Shown here one piece after another: positions 43,278 through 52,194 of a DNA stretch of 64,000 nucleotides (position 1 is the first letter of the stretch; the number at the start of each line of letters is the position of its first letter). The position numbers and the translations under genes are program-made. The notes beneath the pieces are model-generated. The model was not told where the DNA came from. It saw only the letters and a list, made by a program, of their open reading frames with translations, and did no database searches. The stretch spans positions 124,001 through 188,000 of the forward strand of contig JAIXZX010000013.1 of NCBI GenBank assembly GCA_027489335.1. The letters are read 5' to 3'. This DNA is from Caulobacteraceae bacterium. GTDB lineage: Bacteria; Pseudomonadota; Alphaproteobacteria; Caulobacterales; Caulobacteraceae.

Positions 43278-43709
43278 ATGCCCAGCTTCACCAACACCAC
43301 CAGCCGCGAACGCCTGAATGACGCCAACCTGGGCAAGCTGCCGGGGCATCTGGGGCTGGAGATCGTAGAGGTCGCCGACGGCAAGGTCGTCGGAACCTTC
43401 AAGGTGCGAGAAGACCTGGTGGCGCACACCGGCTTCCTGCTGGCCGGCGCGGTGCTCAGCGTCGCCGACATCCTCTGCGCCTATGGCGTTTCCACCGCCT
43501 GGCCCGAGGGGGCGAGCGGCTTCACCACCGCCGAGGTGAAGTGCAACTTCGTCGGCACCCTGCGGGAGGGCGAGGCCCGCTGCACCGCCAGCCTGCTGCA
43601 CGGCGGTCGCACCACCCAGGTCTGGGACGCCCGAGTCGAGGATACGGCGACGGGCAAGCTGATGGCCGCCTTCCGCTGCACCCAGATCATCCTCTATCCG
43701 CGGGCCTGA
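43278..43709 (+). CDS. PaaI-type hotdog thioesterase
   Basis: 143 residues. The hotdog core LPGHLGLEIVEVADGKVVGT, THTGFLLAGAVLSVADI-like segment (actual reading VAHTGFLLAGAVLSVADILC) and FTTAEVKCNFVGTLREGEAR match PaaI/YiiD-type thioesterases. A catalytic Asp in the ADILCAYGV helix is seen. The acyl-CoA substrate is unknown. It is unrelated in sequence detail to the other PaaI-type gene at 41.3 kb. It ends 4 bases before the convergent exported-protein gene. Confidence 0.85.
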   Translation: MPSFTNTTSRERLNDANLGKLPGHLGLEIVEVADGKVVGTFKVREDLVAHTGFLLAGAVLSVADILCAYGVSTAWPEGASGFTTAEVKCNFVGTLREGEARCTASLLHGGRTTQVWDARVEDTATGKLMAAFRCTQIILYPRA

Positions 43710-43712
43710 ACC

Positions 43713-44186
43713 CTATTCCGCCAGCCGGTAGTCAATGGCCACCACCTGGCGGACACTGCGCCAGGACTTGAGGTCGTCGCCGACGATGACCCGACGGGGA
43801 CCTTCCCGTTCAGGCAGGGGGCCGCCGTTCATGGTGTCGGCCAGGATGGCGCCGTCCCCATGCAGGTCCTTGTCAGCCTCCACCGCCGACAGCACCGCCG
43901 CATAGCCGTCGGCGCCGCGAACCACGAGATAGCCCCGCATGGGCGCGCCATGGGCGCGCATGCCCACCGGCAGGCCTGCAGCCCGCATCACGTGAGAAAG
44001 CGCGGGACCCTCATAGAGGTCGGGACCCGCCTTGCCCTCGACGCTCACCTGGGCCCTAGGCAGGTCGGCGAGGGCCGCAGCGCTCAGGGTGACCGAGGTC
44101 CCGTCAGCCCGGGAGACCGTGAGGTCCTGGGCGGCCGCCGGCAGGGCGAGGGCTGCCAGCAGGGCGGCGAGGAGAAGCGGCCTCAC
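43713..44186 (-). CDS. Exported molybdopterin-oxidoreductase-like domain protein
   Basis: 157 residues with a clear signal peptide (about 1-19, LLLAALLAALALPAAAQ). The mature part resembles the sulfite-oxidase/molybdopterin-binding-type fold shared by small periplasmic proteins: LYEGPALSHVMRAAGLP, RGADGYAAVLSAVEADKDL and RVIVGDDLKSWRSVRQVVAI. The cofactor-binding cysteine of true sulfite oxidases is not seen, so it may not be an enzyme. It overlaps the GST gene stop by four bases and is probably co-translated with it. Confidence 0.7.
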   Translation of the reverse strand: MRPLLLAALLAALALPAAAQDLTVSRADGTSVTLSAAALADLPRAQVSVEGKAGPDLYEGPALSHVMRAAGLPVGMRAHGAPMRGYLVVRGADGYAAVLSAVEADKDLHGDGAILADTMNGGPLPEREGPRRVIVGDDLKSWRSVRQVVAIDYRLAE

Positions 44187-44800
44187 AGTGCGATCTTCAC
44201 CGACTCTCGGCCTTTCATGGCCTCAAGCCAGCGGTTCACATGGGTCAGCTCTTCAGGGGGCCGGAACTTGATCATCCGGGCGAAGTCGATGGAGGCGAAG
44301 GCGACGATATCGGCGATGGTCAGCCGGTCGGCGGCGATCCACTCGCTCTCGGCCAGGCGGCGATCGAAGAGCTTCAAGGCGCGGGTCCCGCTCTCGGCGT
44401 TGGCCTCACCGATCGCCGGGTTCTGCTTCTCCAGCACGCCCAGGGCCGGATGAGTGTGACGCACGGCCATCATGAGGGGGGTAGCCACCATCATCTCGGC
44501 CCGACGCGTCCACATCTCGATGATCGCCGTCTCTTTGGGGTCACGGCCCATGAGATTGGGTTCGGGATAGACGCTTTCGAGATAGCGGCAGATCGCCAGG
44601 GACTCGGTGATGCAGGTCCCATCGTCCATCTCCAGCATCGGCACGTTGGCCAGGCCCGCCTTCTGCAGATAGTCCGGCTGCTTGTGGGCGCCCTCCAGCA
44701 GGCTGACCGGGACGATCTCGACGTCCTCGATGCCCTTTTCGATCATGAACAGGCGGACGCGGCGGGGATTGGGCGCGCGCTGGGTGTCATAGATCTTCAT
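44183..44800 (-). CDS. Glutathione S-transferase family protein
   Basis: 205 residues, the usual length. The N-terminal thioredoxin-like domain has a SNAIL-like region (NVPMLEMDDGTCITESLAI, with the ES dipeptide contacting glutathione), and the C-terminal helical domain contains RLTIADIVAFASIDFARMI, the conserved N-cap Asp region. The substrate cannot be read. It is 61 bases from the nupC stop and shares an ATGA overlap with the exported protein gene. Confidence 0.92.
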   Translation of the reverse strand: MKIYDTQRAPNPRRVRLFMIEKGIEDVEIVPVSLLEGAHKQPDYLQKAGLANVPMLEMDDGTCITESLAICRYLESVYPEPNLMGRDPKETAIIEMWTRRAEMMVATPLMMAVRHTHPALGVLEKQNPAIGEANAESGTRALKLFDRRLAESEWIAADRLTIADIVAFASIDFARMIKFRPPEELTHVNRWLEAMKGRESVKIAL

Positions 44801-44861
44801 GGTCGTCCCTCCGGCTTTCCGTCCAGAGGTGGCGCCGTGACGCCGCGGCGGTCAAGGCGCC

Positions 44862-46139
44862 CTAAAGGCCAAACAGCTCCCGGGGCATGGCGCCCACGAC
44901 GGCGGCGGTCATGCAGGTGGCGAGGAAGCCGGCCAGCAGGGCCTTCCAGACCATGCCGATGATCTCGGCGCGGCGCTCGGGCATCAGCACGCCCATGCCG
45001 GTCACGGTGATCCCCACTGAACCGATATTGGCGAAGCCGCACAGGGCATAGGTCATAATCATGCGGGTGCGCTCGGTCATGGCCTCGGCCGGAACGCCGC
45101 CCAGCTGGATAAAGGCGATGAACTCGGTGAGCATCAGCTTGACGCCGAGCAGGTAGCCCGCCTGCGACGCTTCGGCCCAGGGCACGCCGATCAGCCAAGC
45201 CAGCGGCGCGAACACGACCCCCAGCACCCGCTCGATGGTCAGAGGCGCCCCGAGCACGTCGGGGAAGACGCTGAGCAGGCCGTTGCCGATGGCCACGAAG
45301 GACACGAATACGATCAGGATGGCCGAGATGTTCAGGGCCACGGTCAGGCCATCCATCGTGCCCTTGGAGATGGCGTCGATGGAGGAGTCGTACTTCAGCA
45401 GCGACCCATAGTCGGCGAAATAGCCCCCCTGCCCCTTCTTCTCCGGAATCATGATCCGGGCCAGCAGCACGCCAGCCGGGGCCGAGACGATGGAGGCCAC
45501 CAGCACGTGGGCCGCCGCATTAGGCAGCACTTCGCGCAGGATGGTGGCGTAGGCGACCATGGTTGAGCCCGCCACTGTGGCGAGGCCCACCACGATCATC
45601 AGGAAGACTTCCGAGCGCGTCAGCTTGTCGAGATAGGCCCGGATCACGATCGGGCTCTCGATCATGCCCAGGAAGATGTTCACCGCCACAGCGAGCGCCG
45701 AGGCGCCCCCCAGGCCCATGGTCTTCTGGAACACAAAGCCGAAGCCCTGGGTGATCCACTTGAGGATCTTCCAGTGCCAGAGCAGGGCTGAGAGGGCCGA
45801 AATCACCAGGATCAGGGGCAGGACCTGGAAGGCGAAGACAAACAGGGCGCCCGGATTGGTCACATCATAGGGCTGGGCGCCGCCGGCCATGTAGCCGAAC
45901 ACGAACTGGGTGCCTTGGGCGGTCGCCGCAGCCAGGCCATCGACGCCGGCATTGATCGCCCGCACCACAGCGCGCGCGCCGGGGATTCCGAACAGGCCGA
46001 GCACCAGCAACACCTGGACCGCCACGGCCCCCAGGGCCAGCCGCCAGGGGAAGCGCGAGCGATCCTCCGACAGGGCCCAGCAGACCACCAGGATCAGGCC
46101 CAGACCCAGCAGGCTCTGGGCGTTTTCCAGTCTGAACAT
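44862..46139 (-). CDS. nupC: Concentrative nucleoside transporter (CNT/NupC family)
   Basis: About 425 residues with around ten membrane segments. CNT signatures are visible: NIFLGMIESPIVIRAYLDKL, GLATVAGSTMVAYATILREV, and the C-terminal TYALCGFANIGSVGITVTGM. It should import nucleosides with a proton or sodium ion. I chose the ATG at 46139 because GGGGAGG is 4 to 5 bases upstream and the family sequence begins there. It is divergent from ohr with a 170-base gap that holds the OhrR operator near the ohr side. The substrate range is not certain. Confidence 0.9.
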   Translation of the reverse strand: MFRLENAQSLLGLGLILVVCWALSEDRSRFPWRLALGAVAVQVLLVLGLFGIPGARAVVRAINAGVDGLAAATAQGTQFVFGYMAGGAQPYDVTNPGALFVFAFQVLPLILVISALSALLWHWKILKWITQGFGFVFQKTMGLGGASALAVAVNIFLGMIESPIVIRAYLDKLTRSEVFLMIVVGLATVAGSTMVAYATILREVLPNAAAHVLVASIVSAPAGVLLARIMIPEKKGQGGYFADYGSLLKYDSSIDAISKGTMDGLTVALNISAILIVFVSFVAIGNGLLSVFPDVLGAPLTIERVLGVVFAPLAWLIGVPWAEASQAGYLLGVKLMLTEFIAFIQLGGVPAEAMTERTRMIMTYALCGFANIGSVGITVTGMGVLMPERRAEIIGMVWKALLAGFLATCMTAAVVGAMPRELFGL

Positions 46140-46252
46140 CAAGCCTCCCCAAGCCCGCGCCTCAAGTCGCGGCGGCGTCGCCCATGCCCTTGAAGAGCAA
46201 GGCCTTGTCCGGCGCAAGGGATGACTGCGCGCAGAAAGTCGGGCGCCTCCCC

Positions 46253-46282
46253 TTGACGCACATTAGATTGCACACAATCTAA
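46253..46282 (+). promoter_or_regulatory. ohr promoter with OhrR operator
   Basis: A perfect palindrome TTAGATTG-CACA-CAATCTAA spans 46263-46282. A -35-like TTGACG lies at 46253-46258, with a -10-like AATCTA at 46276-46281 after 17 bases, so the palindrome overlaps the -10. This is where OhrR, encoded just downstream, would repress ohr until its cysteine is oxidised by an organic peroxide. The start codon of ohr is 27 bases past the operator. Confidence 0.75.
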
Positions 46283-46309
46283 TTGCTCAAGATTGAAAAG
46301 GAGCTCCCT

Positions 46310-46729
46310 ATGTCCCCCCTCTATGAAACCAGCGCCCGCGCCGTCGGTGGCCGCGAAGGCCATGTCGAAACCGCCGATGGCCTGTTCAAGGCCGACCTCG
46401 CCATGCCCAAGGCGCTTGGCGGCCATGGAAACGGCGCCAATCCCGAGCAGCTGTTCGCCGCCGGCTACGCCGCCTGTTTCGAGAGCGCCGTGCGTCATGT
46501 CGCCCGCCAGCAGAAGCTTGGTCTGAAGGACGCCGCGGTCACCGCCACCGTCCAGCTCTTCCCCAAGGATGGCGGCGGATTCCGCCTGGGCGTGGCCCTG
46601 GCCGCCGAGATCGAAGGCCTGGATGAGGCGGCCGCCCACGAACTGGTGGAGACAGCCCACCAGGTTTGCCCCTATTCCAATGCGGTGCGCGGCAATATCG
46701 ACGTGCAGCTGACGACGACGGTGCGGTGA
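46310..46729 (+). CDS. ohr: Organic hydroperoxide resistance protein Ohr
   Basis: 139 residues, the standard size. Thiol peroxidase that reduces organic and fatty-acid hydroperoxides. The two conserved cysteines are Cys56 (in FAAGYAACFESAV) and Cys120 (in HQVCPYSNAVRGN). The conserved arginine is present near the N-terminus (ARAVGGREG). ATG 46310 has AAAAGGAG at good spacing. The stop overlaps the GTG start of ohrR. Expression should rise when OhrR is oxidised. Confidence 0.97.
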   Translation: MSPLYETSARAVGGREGHVETADGLFKADLAMPKALGGHGNGANPEQLFAAGYAACFESAVRHVARQQKLGLKDAAVTATVQLFPKDGGGFRLGVALAAEIEGLDEAAAHELVETAHQVCPYSNAVRGNIDVQLTTTVR

Positions 46730-47217
46730 CCAGGAACCAGACCCGATCCAACCAGAGTGCGACGGGCGAAGGGGTTGATCCCCTTCGCCTCGACCTGCAG
46801 CTCTGCTTCGCCCTCTACGGCGCCAGCAATCGCGTGACCCGGCTCTATCGCCCCCTGCTGGAGCCGCTTGGCCTCACCTATCCTCAGTATCTGGTCATGC
46901 TGGCCCTGTGGGAGCATGCGCCGCGCAGCGTCGGCGACCTGGGTCAGGCCCTCGACCTCGATTCCGGCACGCTCACGCCGCTGCTCAAACGCATGGAAGC
47001 CCAGGGCCTGGTCCACCGCGCCCGCGATCCCAAGGACGAGCGTCGGGTGATCGTCTCCCTGACCGAAAAGGGCGCCGACCTGCGGGGACCGGCCGGCGCA
47101 GTGCCAGGCCAGCTGGTCTGCCGCCTGGGGGGTGAGTTGGGCGACCTGGCGGCCCTGCGCGCCGCGCTCCAGACCTTGAACAGGCGCCTGGACGAGGCCG
47201 ACGGCGGCGAGTCCTAG
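46726..47217 (+). CDS. ohrR: MarR-family organic-peroxide sensor OhrR
   Basis: 163 residues. Winged-helix MarR regulator that represses ohr. The reactive cysteine is Cys27 in DLQLCFALYGASNRV, with the conserved tyrosine after it; a second cysteine, Cys132, lies in QLVCRLGGE, so it looks like the two-cysteine OhrR type. The DNA-binding part is VGDLGQALDLDSGTLTPLLK and KDERRVIVSLTEKG. The start is GTG, overlapping the ohr stop. Confidence 0.93.
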   Translation: MTRNQTRSNQSATGEGVDPLRLDLQLCFALYGASNRVTRLYRPLLEPLGLTYPQYLVMLALWEHAPRSVGDLGQALDLDSGTLTPLLKRMEAQGLVHRARDPKDERRVIVSLTEKGADLRGPAGAVPGQLVCRLGGELGDLAALRAALQTLNRRLDEADGGES

Positions 47218-47357
47218 GGGCGCCTGGCTGCCCGGTCCCATGGCGCCGCGCGCCTTTCTGTCCCCAGTCCGGGCGGCCTTTATCTCACAGACAGAATTTG
47301 CCACTAGGATGCCACATCGCCCGGGCAGGTCAGCGCCGCGGTGATGGAGACCCCGAC

Positions 47358-48014
47358 ATGGAAGCGATGCTCGAACCGGTGGCGGAGTTCATCCGCAACA
47401 ACAGCGCCTGGGCGGGCCTGGTGCTGGGGCTGTTCATCATGCTGGAGTCCCTGGTCATCGTCGGCGCCCTGGTGCCGGCTACGCCATTGCTGGTGCTCAC
47501 CGGCGGCCTGCTGGCCACCGGCGTGCTAGACCCCGTTTCGGTGCTGATCGGCTGCATCATCGGGGCCATCGTCGGCGACGCCATCTCGTTCTTCATCGGC
47601 CGCAAGCTCGGCATGCGGGTGCTGCGGCACCGCTGGCTGCGGCGCTACCGGCGCCAGTTCGCCCTGACGCGGCTCTATTGTCGGCGTTATGGGGTCATTT
47701 CGATCTATGCCGGCCGCTTTATCGGCCCCATGCGCGCCTTTGTGCCCGCCGTTGTGGGGATGCTGCGGATGCCGGTGCGCGACTTCCAGATCGCCAATGT
47801 CATTTCGGCGGTGGTCTGGGTGTTCGCCGCCCTCGCTCCTGGCTATCTGACCGCCAAGGGCCTGGAGCAGCTAGACATCTTCGACCAGTTCGACCCGCTG
47901 ACGCTCGGCCTCATCGCGCTCGTAGTGGCCGGCGGGGTGGGTACGATCGGCTGGCGCCTCCTGCGCAAGCGGGCCAAGCGCCGGGCGCCGATCCTGGATG
48001 TCCCCGGGCTCTAG
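47358..48014 (+). CDS. DedA-family membrane protein
   Basis: 218 residues with four to five membrane helices. DedA/SNARE-associated pattern: ESLVIVGALVPATPLLVLTG, IIGAIVGDAISFFIGRKLG, and FAGRFIGPMRAFVPAVVGML-like (here YAGRFIGPMRAFVPAVVGML), with the conserved arginines and acidic residues. DedA proteins are linked to undecaprenyl-phosphate or lipid flipping in other bacteria. ATG 47358 has GGAGA 8 bases upstream. A strong hairpin follows the stop. Confidence 0.92.
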   Translation: MEAMLEPVAEFIRNNSAWAGLVLGLFIMLESLVIVGALVPATPLLVLTGGLLATGVLDPVSVLIGCIIGAIVGDAISFFIGRKLGMRVLRHRWLRRYRRQFALTRLYCRRYGVISIYAGRFIGPMRAFVPAVVGMLRMPVRDFQIANVISAVVWVFAALAPGYLTAKGLEQLDIFDQFDPLTLGLIALVVAGGVGTIGWRLLRKRAKRRAPILDVPGL

Positions 48015-48024
48015 GGTCCGGAAC

Positions 48025-48054
48025 CTGTGGGCGAAGCCGAGGCTCCGCCCACAG
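48025..48054. terminator. Hairpin between convergent genes, possible terminator
   Basis: A near-complete inverted repeat: CTGTGGGCG (48025-48033) pairs with CGCCCACAG (48046-48054), and within it AGCC pairs with GGCT. The RNA hairpin is strong in both directions and lies between convergent dedA-like and S46 peptidase genes. No T-run follows on either strand, so it may be an attenuated or factor-assisted terminator, or protect the 3' ends. Confidence 0.4.
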
Positions 48055-48065
48055 CCGATCAGGGC

Positions 48066-50138
48066 CTAGCGGTCCATCAGTTCGTCCAGCAGGCCGGTCA
48101 GGCCGTAGACCTTTTCCAGGGCCTCGGTCGCCGCAGACGTGGCGGCCACCACAGTGCGGTTGACGCTCCCGTCATAGCCATAGTCGCCGCCCAGCGAGTG
48201 GATGTTGCCGTCGAAGGCCGCGCCCAGCACCTCGCCCTTGGCGGTGACCACCGGCGAGCCAGAATTGCCGCCGATGATGTCGTTGGTGGTGACGAAGTTG
48301 TAGACCGTGTCCGGGTTCAGCTTGTCCTTCGCGGCGATCCAGCGGGGCGCCAGGGCGTAGGGATCGGCGCCCGTGGCCCGTTGATAGAGGCCGGCGAAGG
48401 TCGTCGTGGCGGGAATGGTCTGGCCCCGATGGGTCCAGCCCTGAACTTGGCCATAGGACAGACGCAGGGTGAAGGTGGCGTCCGGATAGACCGCATCCCC
48501 ATAGGCGGCGAACCGGGCCGCAGCGACCCGCTCGGCGGCCCGGGCGGTGGGCGCCTCGACCTCGGTCTCCCAGGTCTCACGGACCTCCCGGGCCAGGGGA
48601 TCCATCCGCAGGGCGAGCTGGATCATCGGATCCTGGGACGCCTGGACAGCGGTCAGGCCGCCTTCCCACAGAGCCTTCCGGACCGCCGGATCGTCGAGCC
48701 GCGACGCCACCAGGGCCTGCGCCAGACCTTCCGGGCTCTCCTTGCCCAAGAGCTGCTGCACCGCCGGATGGTCGGTGGTCAGATATTCCCGGGTCTTGGA
48801 CAGCCAGAAGCGGAGGTAGAGCGCCTCCAGATCCTTATCCACCGGCCGGGCGTCCAGCAGGCGCTTCTCCAGCAGGGAGAGGCGGGCCTCGGAATACTCC
48901 GGCAGGCGCTCAGTGCTGGGCTTGGTCCGCTCCTGGGCGGCCCGGACAAGGGTGCGGGCGTAGCCGAACAGGTCCGACCCGCCGCCGGCCGCCGCCTCGA
49001 TCTGGCGGTAGGGGAGGTATTGCTCGGCATAGGCGGTCTGGGCGGCTTCGATCTCGCTCCAGGGATCGCCGATCTCGCGGGCCAAGGCCGGATCGGCGGC
49101 TATCTTACCCTTCAGTTCGGCTTCCGCCGCCCGCTTGGCGTCCATGAAGGCCGAATCGTTCAGGGCGAACTGGCGGCCGAAGAAGACCTTGAAGCTGTTC
49201 TCCACCCCAAACAGCGGGTCGGTGGCGATCCGCTTGTTCTCGGCGCTGACCTCGGAAAACGCGATCAGGCGACCGCGCAGCTCAGAGCGCTGCAGCTGGC
49301 TGACCGGGATGGACAGGTCCCGCTGGGTCTCCAGCTGGGCCACGGTCAACAGCCGGCCGGTGGAGCCGGGATTGCCCGAGACGAAAGTGGCCTCACCCTC
49401 CTGCGGCGCCCGGGCGACCCAGGTCAGGTGTTGCGGGGTCTCCACGACCTTGCCGTCCTCGTAAAGGCGCAGGAAGGCCATATCGAGGTTGAAGCGGGGG
49501 AAGTTGAAATTGTCCGGATCGCCGCCGAAGAAGGCCGTGGCGATTTCCGGCGCGAAGACCAGACGCACATCGGCGTAGCGGCGGTACTTGTAGAGCTTGT
49601 ACTGGCCGCCCCGATAGAGGCTCACCACTTGGCAGCGATAGCGCTCGTCGCCGATGCAGCCTTCTTCCTCCAGCCGCGCCACGGCCGCGTCCCGGGCGCG
49701 GTTGAAGGCCTGACCGGTGAGGCCCGCGCCGGCGGCGCGGATGGTGTCGGTGACGTCGGTGATCTCGGTGAGGATCTCGGCCTGCTGGCCGGGGCACTGA
49801 CGCTCCTCCTCGCGGGCCTTGGTCAGGAAGCCGTCCTGCACATAATCGGTGTCGGCGCTCGACAGATCCTGGACGCAGTCGACCACGCAGTGATGGTTGG
49901 TGAGCACCAGACCCTGGCCTGAAACCACCGAAGCCGAGCAGCCATTGGTCAGGCGCACCGAGGCGGCGCGCACCTTGTCCAGCCAGGGCTGGTCGATCTT
50001 CACCCCATAGGCGGTCTCGACCTTGGCGGCGGGAAAGTTGTCAAAGGTCCACATGCCTTCGTCGGCCTGGGCTGTCCCGGCCGACAGGCCAAACAGGAAA
50101 ACGCCGGTGGCGGAGGCGGCGAGCAGGGCTGATTTCAT
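48066..50138 (-). CDS. S46-family dipeptidyl-peptidase (DPP7/DPP11 type)
   Basis: 690 residues with a signal peptide (about 1-25, ending in AQA). Trypsin-fold S46 peptidases remove dipeptides from the N-terminus of peptides in the periplasm. The catalytic histidine is in LTNHHCVVDC (His82 or His83), the Asp in FNFPRFNLDMAFLRLYE, and the Ser in IIGGNSGSPVVTAKGE. The first residues of the mature protein (GMWTFDNFPAAKVE) are typical. Specificity (hydrophobic or acidic side chains) was not read. A TGGGCCC-TAAA-GGGCCCA inverted repeat sits 28 bases upstream of the start. Confidence 0.93.
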   Translation of the reverse strand: MKSALLAASATGVFLFGLSAGTAQADEGMWTFDNFPAAKVETAYGVKIDQPWLDKVRAASVRLTNGCSASVVSGQGLVLTNHHCVVDCVQDLSSADTDYVQDGFLTKAREEERQCPGQQAEILTEITDVTDTIRAAGAGLTGQAFNRARDAAVARLEEEGCIGDERYRCQVVSLYRGGQYKLYKYRRYADVRLVFAPEIATAFFGGDPDNFNFPRFNLDMAFLRLYEDGKVVETPQHLTWVARAPQEGEATFVSGNPGSTGRLLTVAQLETQRDLSIPVSQLQRSELRGRLIAFSEVSAENKRIATDPLFGVENSFKVFFGRQFALNDSAFMDAKRAAEAELKGKIAADPALAREIGDPWSEIEAAQTAYAEQYLPYRQIEAAAGGGSDLFGYARTLVRAAQERTKPSTERLPEYSEARLSLLEKRLLDARPVDKDLEALYLRFWLSKTREYLTTDHPAVQQLLGKESPEGLAQALVASRLDDPAVRKALWEGGLTAVQASQDPMIQLALRMDPLAREVRETWETEVEAPTARAAERVAAARFAAYGDAVYPDATFTLRLSYGQVQGWTHRGQTIPATTTFAGLYQRATGADPYALAPRWIAAKDKLNPDTVYNFVTTNDIIGGNSGSPVVTAKGEVLGAAFDGNIHSLGGDYGYDGSVNRTVVAATSAATEALEKVYGLTGLLDELMDR

Positions 50139-50165
50139 GGATCAACACTCATGAGAAATGGGGCC

Positions 50166-50183
50166 TGGGCCCTAAAGGGCCCA
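50166..50183. promoter_or_regulatory. Inverted repeat upstream of S46 peptidase gene
   Basis: The inverted repeat TGGGCCC-TAAA-GGGCCCA starts 28 bases before the peptidase ATG. It lies in the 5' region of the transcript, so it may be an operator or an RNA hairpin in the leader. No regulator was identified. The remainder of this 164-base divergent gap contains nothing else I recognised besides the ribosome binding site AGGAGGA (50290-50296) of the permease gene. Confidence 0.35.
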
Positions 50184-50302
50184 ACTGTCACAGGGCGTAA
50201 CAGCCGGCGCGGCGGCTGGCTACGGCGCGGGCCTCGCCTTACCTCGAATTAACTTGGGTTGCAGCCCCGGTCCGGCCACTCCTGGCGGCAGGAGGACCGG
50301 GG

Positions 50303-51445
50303 ATGTCACTGGCTTTGGCCACACTGATCTACGAATGGCGGCGCTATCTGGCGGCGGTGATCGCCCTGGCCTTTTCAGGCCTGCTGATCCTCGCCCAGGT
50401 GGGCATGTTCACCGGCATCGTCCAGGCGGCGACGGCCACGATCGACCGCTCGCGGGCCGAGCTGATGGTGTTGCCGGCCAAGTCCGAAAGCCTGATCAAT
50501 TCCGGCTCAAACGGCCTGCCCCGTCGCCTGGCGCCGGAAATGTACCTGCATCCCGAAGTGGTCCAGGTCGCCAGCCTGGACGGGTCCGGCGGCCGCTGGA
50601 TGAACACCCCGGAGGCCGGCGAAAAGCAGGTCACCCAGTGGATCCAGCTCGACATCGTCGACCCGATCCCGGGCGCCGTCACCCTGCCGGTGGACTACCC
50701 CGAGGATGTCCGCATCGCCCTGCTGGAGCCCTTCGCCGCGGTGATCGACCGCAGCACACAGGCCAGGCTCGGCGTCACCCTGAACGACAAGGCGACGATC
50801 AACGGCAAGACCGTCACCGTCCGCGCATTTCTCGACGGCTATCCCTCGATCAACCAGCCCTCGGTGGTGGTGTCCCGCGACACCCTGCGCCTCTTGGGCA
50901 TGGCCGATGACGGCGAGAAGGTCGGACCGCTGATGGTCCAGATCAAGGATCCGGCCCGGGCGGTCCAGGTCCGCGACGACCTGAACGCCGTGGCCGACGG
51001 CCGCTACCGCGCCTGGACTCGACAGGAGCTGGCTCAGGCCAATGAGGGGGCCCTGATGAAGGAGCAGATCATCGGCATCATGCTCGGCTTCTCGGTCTTC
51101 CTCGGCTTCCTGATCGGCGTCGGCATCACCTCCCAGACCCTGCGCGGGGCGATCATGGCCAACATCAAGGAGTTCGCCAGCCTGAGGGCCCTGGGCGTCT
51201 CCATGGGGGCCCTTCGCCTGATTGTCCTGGAGCTGTCCTTCTGGGTCGGCATCGTCGGCCTGGCGGCTACGGCGGTCTTCACCTTCCTCGTCTCCCTGCT
51301 GGCCAGGAGCGCGGGCCTGCCCATGGGCTTCCCCGCAGGCTGGGTCATCGGGGTGGCCATCCTGCTCCTCCTCATCTCGCTGGCCTCGGGGCTCATGTCC
51401 CTCGGCGTCCTGAAGAAGAGCCAACCTGCGGACCTGCTGCGATGA
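50303..51445 (+). CDS. FtsX-like ABC transporter permease (DevC type)
   Basis: 380 residues with about four membrane helices: one near the N-terminus, then three clustered at about 255-370. An extracytoplasmic domain of about 200 residues lies between. This is the DevC/MacB-like permease plan, paired with an ATPase and HlyD-type adaptor in the next two genes. The last residues (LKKSQPADLLR) are typical of FtsX-like permeases. A strong AGGAGGA lies 6 bases upstream. The ATPase gene overlaps by four bases. Confidence 0.9.
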   Translation: MSLALATLIYEWRRYLAAVIALAFSGLLILAQVGMFTGIVQAATATIDRSRAELMVLPAKSESLINSGSNGLPRRLAPEMYLHPEVVQVASLDGSGGRWMNTPEAGEKQVTQWIQLDIVDPIPGAVTLPVDYPEDVRIALLEPFAAVIDRSTQARLGVTLNDKATINGKTVTVRAFLDGYPSINQPSVVVSRDTLRLLGMADDGEKVGPLMVQIKDPARAVQVRDDLNAVADGRYRAWTRQELAQANEGALMKEQIIGIMLGFSVFLGFLIGVGITSQTLRGAIMANIKEFASLRALGVSMGALRLIVLELSFWVGIVGLAATAVFTFLVSLLARSAGLPMGFPAGWVIGVAILLLLISLASGLMSLGVLKKSQPADLLR

Positions 51446-52191
51446 CCTCTGCCCCGCACCGCGACGACGCCATCCGAGCCACGGGCCTGTCCAAGCGCTT
51501 CAAGACTGGCCGGACCTATATCGAGGTCCTGAAGTCGGTGGACTTCGACGCCCGCCACGGGGACCTGACCATGGTCATGGGGCCTTCGGGCTCTGGCAAG
51601 TCGACCCTGGTGGCCTGCCTGTCGGGGCTGCTGCGTCCCGACGAGGGCCAGGTCCAGGCGCTCGACCAGGACCTCTGGGGCCTGCGCACCGGCAAGATCG
51701 ACAAGTTCCGCCTCGATCACTGCGGCTTCATCTTCCAGGGCTTCAACCTGTTCTCGGCCCTCACCGCCCTGGAGCAGGTGACCACTGTCCTCAAGCACAC
51801 CGGCCTGACCAAAAGCCAGGCGCGGGATCGGGCGGCCGTGTCCCTGGAAGAGGTGGGCCTGGGCCACCGGCTCAATCAACGGCCATCGGAGCTGTCGGGC
51901 GGGGAAAAGCAGCGGGTGGCCATCGCCCGGGCGCTGGCCAAGGCGCCGCGCCTGCTGTTCGCCGACGAACCGACCTCGGCGCTGGACGGCGAAAACGGCC
52001 AGATCGTCATCAAGCTCCTCCAGCGGGCGGCCAAGGACCATGGCGCCGCCGTGATCTGCGTGACCCACGACCCGCGGCTGGAAGCCTATGCCGACCGCAT
52101 CATCCACATTGAGGACGGCGCCATTCTTGACGACCGGCGCGTCACCTCCGGCGCGCACGCCGCGCCCCATTCCCATCTGATCGAGGCCTGA
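51442..52191 (+). CDS. ABC transporter ATPase (DevA/LolD-like)
   Basis: 249 residues. Walker A is GPSGSGKST (about 47-55), the signature is LSGGEKQRVAIARALA, and Walker B is LLFADEPTSALD, followed by the H-loop CVTHDPRL. It is typical of the LolD/MacB class that energises an FtsX-like permease. Overlap of four bases with the permease gene and 3 bases to the adaptor gene show that the three subunits are co-translated. Confidence 0.95.
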   Translation: MTSAPHRDDAIRATGLSKRFKTGRTYIEVLKSVDFDARHGDLTMVMGPSGSGKSTLVACLSGLLRPDEGQVQALDQDLWGLRTGKIDKFRLDHCGFIFQGFNLFSALTALEQVTTVLKHTGLTKSQARDRAAVSLEEVGLGHRLNQRPSELSGGEKQRVAIARALAKAPRLLFADEPTSALDGENGQIVIKLLQRAAKDHGAAVICVTHDPRLEAYADRIIHIEDGAILDDRRVTSGAHAAPHSHLIEA

Positions 52192-52194
52192 CCC

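Noticed and set aside
48027-49922. 631-codon open frame antisense to the S46 peptidase
   Set aside because: It is the mirror of a complete peptidase with signal peptide and catalytic triad, and it has no domain or ribosome binding site of its own.
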